Shown piece after piece: positions 54,832-64,000 of a DNA stretch of 64,000 bases. Under the pieces are notes generated by a model that worked only from the letters and a program-made list of their open reading frames with translations, was not told the DNA's origin and made no database searches. Numbering within the stretch: position 1 is the stretch's first letter; every line of letters starts with the position of its first letter. Both the position numbers and the translations under genes were made by a program. This DNA comes from Mytilinidion resinicola (Eukaryota > Ascomycota > Dothideomycetes > Mytilinidiales > Mytilinidiaceae), in NCBI RefSeq assembly GCF_010093595.1, contig NW_022985441.1:1881162-1945161 (forward strand). The letters are read 5' to 3'.

Positions 54832-55468
54832 ATGGTACGCTCCCCGCCTTCCCTCCTCCCCCAAACACCTCCCAACTCACCCACCCCAAACAGTCCCTCC
54901 GCTTCATCCCCCCCCACCAAAACCCAACCACCACAACCCCCGAACTCGGCGCCCCCAGCGCGCCCGGCATCCACGACACCCTGCGCTCGCGCGCCGCCCT
55001 GACCACGCCCAAACCCACGTCTGCCTCCTCCTCTGGCAGCGCCGGTCCCGTCGTGCTCGACTCGGCGCACCCCCTCGAAGCGCGCCTCACGCAGTGGCGC
55101 GCGACCCAGGACGCGGTCAAGATGGAGGGCCTGCGGCGCACGTTCGGCATCGCGGAGCCCGTGCGGCGCGGCATGGAGCTGCGGATTGCGGGCGCGGGCG
55201 AGTGGCGGCCCGCCGTGCTGGGCGGCGCGAGTGGCGTGCATAGTGATATTCTGGCGGGCCGGGATGCGGAGATTGGATGGGAGGATGTTTTTGTTGGTGA
55301 GTGGGCTCTAGTTCTATTGTTGGGTGCAGGCGAATTGGGGAACAGGGAGGGATGAAGGGGGGGGGTTGGTTTGATGAACGAGGCTAACGTGTATGATTAG
55401 GGAATGAGCTTCGTGAGGTGCCGGATTTCCATAGTGAGATGGAGGCGAGGATGAAGATGAATTGGTAG
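54832..55468 (+). CDS. UMP1: Proteasome maturation factor UMP1
   Basis: Chaperone of 20S proteasome assembly, degraded when the proteasome matures. Predicted exons: 54832-54834 (ATG only), 54894-55296 and 55401-55468, giving 157 aa. Family blocks: SLRFIPPHQN at the start, AHPLEARLTQWRATQDAVKM, EGLRRTFGIAEPVRRGMELR, SGVHSDILAGRDAEIGWEDV and the C-terminal VPDFHSEMEARMKM. The second intron (104 nt, branch GGCTAACG) splits a Gly codon. The first coding exon consists only of the start codon, followed by GTACGC and ending ACAG; it gives the expected M-S-L-R start and no other ATG lies near. Confidence 0.92.
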
Positions 55469-56303
55469 GGGAGTGGAGGGGATGGGGAGATGGGGAGATG
55501 GGGAGGGTGCGGAGGTGCTGGGCCATGGACGGGCTTTGAGGATGAGGGAGAGGTGCTTTGGCAAGGCTCATATCAAGAGTGAGGTTGGCGGTGGAGAGGC
55601 GGGTCTACAAGACCGAGGGTTGACTAGACTTGTACAACAAGCAATCCAACCAAATATACCTTCTAGACAAGCGGCGAGTTCGTGAACTTGGATATATCAG
55701 CAGTCCCCGAGAACTAACAACACAGAGTCAACCCTAGGAATTTTGATGTGAGCATTTCGTATATGGCACGAAGCTACGGGTAAGAGAAGAAGTTGTTTGC
55801 AACAAATTCAATTCGTTAATTTGGACTCGAGCTTGCTACAGAGACAGGCCATTAGCCTGTGCACACACGTTTAGCACTGCTTGGGGTACCCCCATGGGAT
55901 TTCAGAAGGGCTAGGCGCGATGTTCAGTTCCAAGCAGTGCGAATCACGCTGCTCCTTGGCTCGCTAGCTACTGACTAGCTGGGGCACTCCTCACAGTGGT
56001 GTCAAGTGAGCAAGATTGAAGCTAAGCAGTGGTGAATCTGTGTGCCTAGATTTATGGCCTAATAGTAGCTTACGGCAAGAGTGCTAATGCATAGTTTTAA
56101 GATAAAATTCTCTTCCTAGCTTTTTGGTATGTTGCTGAATAGCCTTAGAGAGGACGTCTTCAAAACCCTTAAAGTGATATAGATTACTCTACGAAGGAAA
56201 TGTGGCCCTGTATTTCAAATTTCAAGCAATCCACTCTAAGCAATACTTTCGATTTCACGACGGAGATCTATACCAGGTGATACATTCCATTAAGACTCAT
56301 AAT
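55469..56303. other. Convergent intergenic region
   Basis: First part G-rich with GATGGGGA repeats (55480-55505), the rest AT-rich. No gene. Possibly old mobile sequence, but no terminal repeats recognised. Confidence 0.45.
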
Positions 56304-57478
56304 TCATTTCCGTTCATACTCTAGGAGCTGGCTGACACTATCAACGACCATCTTTTCCATTGGTATCCACTCCTTTATACCCAAAACCTCCGCCGCCTCA
56401 GACGTGTCTACGTCATGATATTTATCCTGTATCCAAATGTATCAGCAAGCGTCGGAAAACAGCATCACTACATAGAACTCAAACATACCACCTGCTTCTC
56501 ATCCGACGGCCTCAACTGCGGGAAATTCTTCCTCACAATATCCGCAATCTGTTACCCGTCAGCAACTCCCCCACCCTCCTCAATCCAGGCCAAGAGGCAG
56601 CAACTCACATCACTATACACCATCCCACCCCCCCTCAGCACCACCCTCCTCCCCCTCCCCTCCTCCGCCCTCTCCAACGCCCTCACATGCGCTCCGGCTA
56701 CATCCCTCACATCCACCCAATCCGGATAATCCACCCCCGGCAACGCTCCCCCCTCCGCAACCCCCCACACCAGCCCCGTACTCCAGCTCAACCCCGCCGT
56801 CCCCCGCGCCAGCGGCAGCACATACGGCCCACCTATATACGTCGGCAGCAGCACGCACAGCCCCCAACTTGGCTTCTCCCGCTCCCACAGCTCCCACGCC
56901 GCTTGCTCCGCGAGCGTCTTGCTCGCCATGTACGTCACAAACGGCCGATACACCTCCGGCCAGCGCGTGAGGTCGAGGCCCGGGTCCGCGGCTTCGGACC
57001 GCGTGATGGGGTTCCAGTCCGCGGACGTGTAGGTGTACCCGGGCCGCGGGTGCTTGGCGACGTCCATGACGGCTGCGAAGCTGCCGGTTAGCACGACGGT
57101 TTTTAAGGTGGGGATGGAGAGCGCGGTGGTGAGGAGCGCGGTGGTGCCGGTGATGGCGGGTAAGAGCAGGTCGCGCTCGACGTCTGTCACTCCGATGGCG
57201 AGGGGGGAGGCGATGTGCACGATGTGGGTTACGCCCTCTAGCGCTTCAGAGAAGGCGTGGGGCGCGAGGAGGTCGGGGACGAGGGTGAGTTCTAAACGCT
57301 TGGAAACGATGTGCGAGGCGAAGTGGGATTCTATACCCGCCGCCGAGGAGGCAGAGCGGACGGTAGCGCGGACGCGGGGCCCCTGGGGAAGGGCGAGGAG
57401 CTGCGCGAGGACGTGCTGGGCGACGTGGCCGTTGGCGCCGGTGGCGAGGACGAGGTCCTCGGGGGAAAATGAAGACAT
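56304..57478 (-). CDS. NAD(P)-dependent epimerase/dihydroflavonol-4-reductase-like protein
   Basis: Exons 56609-57478, 56489-56548 and 56304-56426 give 350 aa. Extended SDR: LVLATGANGHVAQHVLAQLL is the cofactor motif, then THIVHIASPL, TVVLTGSFAAVMD and YMASKTLAEQAAWE with the catalytic Tyr-x-x-x-Lys, as in fungal ketoreductases of the GRP2/cinnamoyl-reductase type. The C-terminus spliced in by two short introns (60 and 62 nt) reads IADIVRKNFPQL, then DVDTSEAAEVLGIKEWI, typical of the family. An upstream in-frame ATG (57622) would add a hydrophobic stretch (MSLTLPILLLIGFLYKLW) and a possible membrane anchor; I chose 57478 because the family starts close to the cofactor motif. Confidence 0.85.
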
Positions 57479-58163
57479 GTTGATGTTGCTGCTTTGGGGG
57501 GAGATGTTAGGGAGATCTGAGCGGTCATGTGATTGTAGCTGACCGGAGAAAAAGTGCGCTAGGCGCTGCCAGAGTTTGTAGAGGAAGCCTATAAGAAGCA
57601 GAATAGGTAGAGTTAGTGACATTATATAGTATCGTGAACGTTGGGGAGTATTATATATGGGGCTTGGTGTATATTTACCTGTTCCGCGCTTGATGACGGG
57701 CTTAAACGCCTTAAAAGCCGACAATTTCCACGTGTGATTAATAATATCATTTGATCGAAGCAGTGGTCGTTTTCGGTGAGGTAGGGACGCGAGGTTGAGG
57801 ATCGGCATGAGAAGTTGCATGGCATTCGAGTAAGGACGCTGTATTCCGCGCTTTATACATTGCCTAGGATGAAGCCTACGTATTAATTTTGCTCGGGCCC
57901 AAAAATCGTGGAAGTCATTCCATGGAATGATTATGAGTTCCGATGGTCTACGTTGAAGTTAGCATCCCTAGCATCAGATATTACAAATGAACGATAATGT
58001 TTTCGTTTTCGTCCACAGATAGAGACAAAAGTTAAGCTTGATCATATTTAGCATTATCTTCTGCAGTATTGCTACAAACCGGTTGATCGAACCGCTTTCA
58101 AGACGCCTCATGAACCAGTGACAGATTCCAACCCTTTTGTCGGAAAGGACGCGCCAATTCGCA
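57479..58163. other. Intergenic
   Basis: 5' flank of the reductase and 3' flank of VMA5. AT-rich with no feature. Confidence 0.5.
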
Positions 58164-59572
58164 CTACGCAATCTCGAACTCGTAGTAAACATAAGCAGAA
58201 TACTCGGTGCCTTCTCCCAGGTGACCTGCGGCTTGCATCTCGGTGGCTGTGGCTTGGTCGTCTTTCTTTACACGTCCCTTGCTATCGCGTCCGAAGGCGT
58301 TTCCGCCTAGGTATGAGTATTGAGTGTCCAGAGAAGCTTTTGCCTTCTTAGCATTTTTTGCGTTTGTCTATGATAGCAGTCAGTATATTTGTTAAAGATC
58401 GAGTAAAGTTCGTCGACTCCACTTACTTGTATTAGCCCGCAAACAAAATCCAAAGGCAAGCCGTATCGCAGGACAGTCTCGACGAAGACTCGTAGTGCAA
58501 GTACGTGTACCCAGATCATAGCACTTTCGCTATAACCAGTCCTCCCTAGCCTGAGAGCCTCTCCCCATATTTTCCTCTCGTCTTGATTCAGTTTGTCCAC
58601 CTCCTTTGCCTCCTCCTCTTTTCCACCGGCCTTGTACTTGTAGTCTCTAGGTGTCCACCTCTTTTCCCTGCATTTGTGGACGAAGTCTGCGCTGTGCTTC
58701 TTGAATACCACTACGGCATAAAGGATAAATTCGTCGTCTGCGGCCACTTGGTTGGCGGAGCGTGGTACGACCATCTCGGAGAGGGTTTCGTAGGACTTGA
58801 GGAAGTCCTTGGCCATGGGTTTCGGAACGGCGATTAGATGGGTCTCTAGGTATTCAGAGTCTTGTATCAGGGATGATCCGGCCACTATTGAAGCCAGTGA
58901 TCGTGTTGAGAGGTTGCCTCTGTGATATCATAGTCAGACTCCCGACCCGGAAAAAGAAAGTTCACCAGATCTTACGTCTGTCTCCGTGTTGCTGCCGCCA
59001 GATTCGTCTTGACTGCATTGTATTGTTGGAACTTGGCCTTCACATCGTTGTCTATGCCGGCAATTTCCTGATAAAATTGTGTGAGCTCTAATATAGCTGG
59101 ATATCTTCTCGAATGCGAACCTTTTGCAACGAGTCTATCAGGTCCGCTATCGACTTTTCAGCTCGATATTTGACCTTGTTCCAGGAAAAGGTGCGTAGGT
59201 ACTGGTCCACAGGCTCTATGAGGTATTATAAGCTTGCTGAAGCTTACATTGCAGCTCGAGAAGCTCTAACGTACTGTCGTTGATCGTCTTCTGCTGCTCA
59301 ATCTTCCCCTCATCGCCATCGAGTATAGTCCGCAACGAGTCCCCAATCTTGTTGACTACGCCCTCACAAGCAGTGTCGAGCTTGGCCAGATCATCTGCCT
59401 GCTGTACCAGGGCATCGAGAGTGCCAATCTTGAAGGTAGGAATCGCAAACGGGTAGGTGGTGCCGTAGTCGGTGACGGCAGCTCGCAGGGCCGTGAGAGC
59501 CTCGTCGTGGTCACTGGAGGGCGTTATCGAGGTCGGCAGAGATACTAGCAGGTACTTGGTGCCTTTGGACAT
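58164..59572 (-). CDS. VMA5: V-type proton ATPase subunit C
   Basis: Peripheral V1 stalk subunit that links V1 to V0 and dissociates on glucose loss. Exons 59275-59572, 59121-59215, 58976-59067, 58427-58919 and 58164-58367 give 393 aa, the expected length (about 390). Motifs: TKYLLVSLPTSI at the start, TFKIGTLDALVQQADDLAK, KPVDQYLRTFSWNKVKYRAE, NLSTRSLASIV, ETHLIAVPKPMAKDFLKSYE, MVVPRSANQVAADDEFILYA, VFKKHSADFVHKCREKRWTP, VLRYGLPLDFVCGLI and the C-terminal YSAYVYYEFEIA. All introns are 53-59 nt. Divergent from GCV1 with 213 bp between starts. Confidence 0.96.
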
Positions 59573-59785
59573 GGTGAGGGAGCTGCACACACGGGCTCAG
59601 GCGCAATTGCTGGGGCTATGGGCGGTGTTGCGTGGTAGTCTACTCCGTCGTGTCGGCGAGATCTCCAAGCTCTCGCGGTGGGGCTGACCCGTGTCCGTGG
59701 TCCATGCCTCTTTCGTCACCCAAGGTCCCGCTTCCACTCCAACATTAGCTCCGCTCTTCTTCAGCACCACCACTCTTGCACCAAA
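59573..59785. promoter_or_regulatory. Divergent promoter region VMA5 / GCV1
   Basis: 213 bp between two opposite start codons, so regulatory elements must be shared. No specific motif assigned. Confidence 0.5.
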
Positions 59786-61208
59786 ATGTCTGCGAAACGC
59801 GGAATACGACTGCTTCAGCCCGCCATTGCTGGAGCTGGACGACTGGCCTCGCACCCCAATTCTGCCTCCAACGCCCTCCATACTCTGCGCCCACTATCTA
59901 CACCGTGTAGAAGACCGAGGATAAGCGTCCGAACACCGTCCGCGAGCAATGCTCTCCGCTTTGCGTCTTCACAGGCAGACGAGCCAGCCAAGACTCCTCT
60001 ATACGATCTCCACGCGGCTCATGGCGCAAAATTCGTGCCGTTCGGAGGGTATGCGATGCCCGTCCAGTACGGCGACTTGAGCGTTGGGGAGTCACACCAC
60101 TGGACGAGAGAAAAGGCCAGCTTGTTCGATGTGAGCCACATGTAAGTATTACGTATAAGAAGCTTGAATGGCATTGACTAGTTCTAGGGTCCAACACCAC
60201 TTCTCCGGACCTGGTGCCGACGCCTTCCTTTCACTCATCACGCCCTCGTCTCTCTCCACCCTCAAACCCCACCACTCGACCCTTTCAACTCTACTCCACC
60301 GAGAGACCGGAGGCATTGTGGATGATACCGTAATCACCCGGCTAGACGCCACCCACTTCTACGTCGTTACGAATGCTGGTTGCAGGGCTAAAGACTTGGA
60401 GTATCTCCAGACGGAACTCGCTGCGTGGAAGGAGGCGGGCAACCCAGATGTGAAATGGGACGTGCTGGAAGGACAGGGTCTCGTTGCGCTACAAGGCCCA
60501 GCCGCTGCAGATGTTCTTGCCTCAGTAATCGCAGATCCCGAAAAGGTCAAGCTGGACGAGCTATACTTCGGTCAATCCAAGTACGCAAGTATCCGCATCG
60601 CAAATTGGAACACCTCTCCTGAGGTCCTCATTTCTCGGGGTGGATATACCGGCGAAGATGGGTTCGAGATTTCCATTCCTGGCTCCTCCACCGTCGCGGT
60701 AACAGAGAAGCTACTCAGTGCTGCTCCTGACGCAGTAAGGCTCGCTGGATTGGGAGCACGCGACAGTCTCCGACTTGAAGCTGGCATGTGTCTTTACGGC
60801 CATGACCTGGACGACTCCACCACTCCTGTCGAGGCAGCTTTGGCGTGGGTCGTTGGCAAGGACCGGCGCGCTGAAGGTGGTTTCCACGGCTCGTCCGTTA
60901 TCCTTTCTCAGTTGAAACCAAAGAAAGATGGCGGAAATGGAGTGACCCGCCGACGTATCGGACTCGTCGTAGATGGTGCACCAGCTCGTGAGGGTGCCTC
61001 GATCGTGGATGCCGAAGACAATGTCATCGGGACAGTCACATCCGGATGTCCGTCTCCGACACTGAAAAAGAACATCGCCATGGCGTACATCAAGGACGGC
61101 TCGCACAAATCTGGGACTGAAGTTGCAGTCCTGATAAGAGGGAAGCGGAGGAAAGCGGTGGTGACGAAGATGCCATTCGTCCCAAGCAAGTATTACCGTG
61201 GTCCTTGA
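59786..61208 (+). CDS. GCV1: Glycine cleavage T protein (aminomethyltransferase), mitochondrial
   Basis: Transfers the methylene group from the H-protein lipoyl arm to tetrahydrofolate in the glycine cleavage system. Exons 59786-60141 and 60188-61208 give 458 aa. The N-terminus (about 60 residues) is Arg/Ser/Ala-rich without acids, as in a mitochondrial signal. Blocks: [113 protein letters not shown], then [10 protein letters not shown] and [20 protein letters not shown], all standard for GcvT. The 46-nt intron splits the Met codon AT|G. Confidence 0.96.
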
Positions 61209-61588
61209 TAAGACCTGCACAACTCTCGTCCGACATCTTGCTCTCTGACGCTCAACGCGGCGGACAGCATCTGAGACAGTGCGATTGTATTGAAAGATGC
61301 CCTGGCGGCACGACTCGCATTCTCAATAGCCTCATCATGATTCAACCAATCACGGGCCCTGGCGAACCACGTCCTGAGAGATCAACACTCAGTGCTCGAC
61401 TTTACTGCTTTCTCAATTGCGGCCTGCGATCGATTACTGCGTTGGGATATCTAGACATTCGGGAGAGATCGCAAAGATCTATGAAATCACACAAATTCGA
61501 ATCTAAAGATCGCACTAAGACTTCATGCTTAAGATGGGTGAGACACGATGTATAGCAGGTGTCCGTGAAATTGCAGCTATGTTATGTC
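61209..61588. other. Intergenic
   Basis: GCV1 3' flank up to the first mobile element. No feature. Confidence 0.5.
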
Positions 61589-62102
61589 TAAGAGCCAGTT
61601 CGACTGCGTAATACGGTAGGGTGCTTCAGAGCGTGTGAGCCGCATTCAGTTTAGTGTTGCATAACTTTCAATCACACGCTGCCATCATGAATCCTGTTCG
61701 TTTGCGCATCGTATCTGAGCAGCGTGCCAGGCCCAAGATACGGTAGTGCCAAGCGTAGACACGCTCACATACAATTCCCCATCCACGCTTGTGAGATACG
61801 AATTCGCCAGATTGGTGGAATCTCAAAACCGCAGCGTATGTGGGACCATAGCTTCCCCCCTTTGCTACCCTCTTCTGCGTCCTAGATGGAAATTCTAAGA
61901 AGGTAGATTAATTGTAAAGGGCTATAAGATGCTACACTCCAATTTTAAAAGATTTAATTTTTACAGTTTTGCTGAGTAATCGCCGAGTTGACGCTGAGTG
62001 CACGATAACAATACACGCTCGAGATGCGCTAAAACCTCGATGACTCCGTGCGATACACTCTCTGAAGCACGCTACCGTATTACGCAGTCGAACTGGCCCT
62101 AA
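61589..62102. mobile_element. Non-autonomous inverted-repeat element (Harbinger-like MITE)
   Basis: Element 61592-62099 (508 bp) has ~48-bp terminal inverted repeats with few mismatches, reading G(A/G)GCCAGTTCGACTGCGTAA from both ends and continuing TACGGTAG(G/C)GTGCTTCAGAG. It is flanked by TAA at 61589-61591 and 62100-62102, a three-base target duplication as in PIF/Harbinger elements. No transposase frame inside, so mobility would depend on a full-length element elsewhere. Confidence 0.78.
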
Positions 62103-62372
62103 ATGTCTCCTAGTATCGATGTCAATCCTCGGGCTCTCACTTAGTTCGAGTAACTGGGCGGAACAGATGTAGTTCTTATCACTCTCCCTTCTACCAAACT
62201 TAGTCCATCCCTCCTTCTATATATTTCTATAAGAATTGAGGGTGTGGGTATTTGTTTTTACATTAAGCATTCGATATCAGAATCAAAAGCTGATCAACCG
62301 TATGAGATTACAGAGGCGAGTTTATGGCCCGCAAAAGGGGATGACTAGCGAAGGCGCTAGCACTAATACCAA

Positions 62373-62926
62373 GGACGAGCCTAATTATCACCCCCCTTTT
62401 TGCTGGATTCACACCCCCCCCTTTCCCAGATTTAGCCTAGCTCCGGCCCGTATTAATATTGTTCCACCGATTATATTCACTCGCTTGCGCAAATTGGAAG
62501 GATGTATACACGAATCGGAAAGGCTATACAAATTGGAAAGGATGTATTCACTCTATCTACTCTAGCTAGTCTAGCGGAAAGCTCCTAGATGGCCACCTCT
62601 TAATTGCGGATTGAAAGGAACGCCGTATACACTATTATACCAAGGGCTTACACCTAAAGATCCTTCAGGAGTAGATAGAGGGCCATCCTTAACGGCTGGT
62701 TAACTGTTATAGACTAAAGAAGTACAGCCCTAGGTCGCTGTTAGGGTGCCTGCTTATCCAGCAAAGAGGTCCGGTATTATGTTGGTGAATTAAAAATTAT
62801 TATTAAACACAATCATAGTCTAAGCAACAGCCTAACTGGTGGAACAAAGTTGTTACAGGCCGGAGCTAGGCTAAATCTAGGGGGGGTGATATGTAGCAAA
62901 AAGGGGGGTGATAATTAGGCTCGTCC
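62373..62926. mobile_element. Second inverted-repeat element, about 555 bp
   Basis: Arms 62373-62468 and 62838-62926 are inverted copies: GGACGAGCCTAATTATCACC CCCC-TTTTTGCT, a C-rich block, AGATTTAGCCTAGCTCCGGC and GTTCCACC. The arms differ mainly in the middle. Weaker similarity continues about 30 bp further out on both sides (ACTAG...GCTA), so the element may extend to roughly 62342-62955. No intact coding frame inside; it could be a MITE or a decayed DNA transposon. Class not determined. Confidence 0.65.
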
Positions 62927-63078
62927 AATAGTTAGCAAAGCCACTAGTTAGTAAGCTGTCGTACCTTAGGTAATGACATAGCGTCAGGGGTTTCTCTGGG
63001 AACGGAAATATGCATATCTAGGCCCTCAATTTCCTTGCCTTTACGAAGTGCACTCTCACTTCTTTCACAAACTCTACT

Positions 63079-64000
63079 ATGGGCGATATCGAAGAAGGGG
63101 TTGTCCCCAGTGAGTACGACGGCGCAGATACACTCAAGAGCGACAAAACACCCCAGGTTGGAACGCCCGCCACTACCGGAGATGAGTCTAGATCAGAGGC
63201 GATGAATGGAGATTATGGAAATATATCTACAGGTAATTTTGGACTTCCTCTTATCCTATCGACGATTCGTCTGATGTAATCATGGTAGATACGGGTGGTG
63301 TTGCCAAACCGTCATCCATACAGATGAGCAACTACGCCACATTGGCGCGCCTTCTCACTGATGAGAACCGAGAAATGCTAGACATCGTTACTAGCCTTGC
63401 CAGATTGAACATCAGGAAAAGTGTCATCTCTTTGCCGCAACTCGTCGTTTGCGGCGACCAGAGTACAGGTCAAAGCCCCGACTCGTCCCAACCCTCATCA
63501 TTATCCCTAATACTCGATAGGCAAATCTAGTGTGCTTGAAGCTGCGACTGGAATTGCTTTCCCCCGCAAGTCGGGGCTTTGCACCCGATTCCCGACTGAG
63601 ATTAGTCTGCGCCGTGATGATATCCGTATAGTCAAAATCCAGATCAATCCTCACCCAGACACTCCCAAATTCATGAGCGACCGTATGGAGCGATTCAATG
63701 CCATTATTACTGATTTCAACGACCTTCCACGCCTGATAGCAGAAGCTCAAACCGCTATGGGTGTTGGAGAAATGAAGACCTTCGCCAAAGACGTGCTTTG
63801 CATCGAAATGTCCGGACCAGATTTGCCCCATCTCACTCTAGTAGATCTTCCCGGTCTTATCAAAAATGCGATTGACGGAGTCACTCCAGCTGAGGTTTTA
63901 CTTGTCAACGAGCTCACCGACGAATACATCAAGCAACATCGGGCGATCTGCTTGCCAGTCATATCAGCGACGCATGACTTTGCCAACCAAGGAATTGTAG
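63079..64000 (+). CDS. Dynamin-like GTPase (Mx/Vps1-type), cut by window edge
   Basis: Exons 63079-63232, 63289-63468 and 63521 to the window end. The N-terminal ~50 residues are acidic and disordered, then ATLARLLTDENREMLDIVTS and the GTPase domain begins: LVVCGDQSTG|KSSVLEAATG is the P-loop, GLCTRFPTEISLRR contains the switch-I Thr, and HLTLVDLPGLI is the DxxG motif. The intron at 63469-63520 splits the P-loop Gly codon. Fungal genomes carry several such Mx-like dynamins besides the core Vps1/Dnm1; this seems one of the accessory type because of its extended N-terminus and QSTGKSS loop. Middle domain and GED lie outside the window. Confidence 0.9.

Noticed and set aside
54650..55243. 197-codon frame overlapping UMP1
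   Set aside because: Pro/His/Arg-rich shadow of UMP1, whose own frame carries the family motifs.
1..64000. CRISPR arrays, operons or riboswitches
   Set aside because: None seen; the window is eukaryotic and no repeated spacer structure or TPP-type aptamer was recognised.

Overview
This is nuclear DNA from a filamentous ascomycete (Pezizomycotina), most likely a Dothideomycete-type fungus, though the species cannot be named from the sequence. The evidence is short introns (mostly 46-70 nt) with GT-AG ends and CTAAC/CTGAC branch sites, small intergenic spaces, intron-containing tRNAs, and gene families typical of moulds (HET, CFEM, CHRD, fungal BTB, Zn2Cys6, AzgA). I predicted the gene models by hand: donor, acceptor and branch site were read for each intron, and the joined exons of every intact model are divisible by three.

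Left part (1-23 kb): CLF1 splicing factor; a two-intron tRNA-Asp; a degenerate 105-110 bp tandem repeat; a short-chain dehydrogenase gene broken by one stop; the purine permease AzgA; a methyltransferase-like gene; a HET-domain pseudogene with five in-frame stops; EMC5; a luciferase-domain protein; then the divergent pair UTP3/SAS10 and TSC10.

Middle (22.7-42 kb): two GPI-anchored surface proteins (one CFEM-like), a tandem BTB pair (second copy broken), a broken CHRD gene, a small conserved-looking protein and a tRNA-Leu. An apparent decayed metabolic cluster follows. It contains an amidohydrolase with an open frame but lost metal ligands, a divergent Zn2Cys6 regulator with eight stops, an isocitrate-lyase-like pseudogene and an MFS permease remnant.

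Right part (43-64 kb) is mostly housekeeping: a large mitochondrial PPR protein, ERG8, a UBL3-like protein, a DUF92 membrane protein, UMP1, an NAD(P)-dependent reductase, VMA5 and GCV1 (divergent). Two inverted-repeat mobile elements come next, then the 5' half of a dynamin-like GTPase cut by the window edge.

Two things stand out. First, the tRNA-Asp(GTC) gene has a normal intron after nt 37 and a second 56-nt insertion in the variable loop with full spliceosomal consensus. Second, several accessory genes carry in-frame stops, often at conserved Trp or Cys positions, with few or no frameshifts. This is the pattern expected of repeat-induced point mutation, while housekeeping genes in between are intact.
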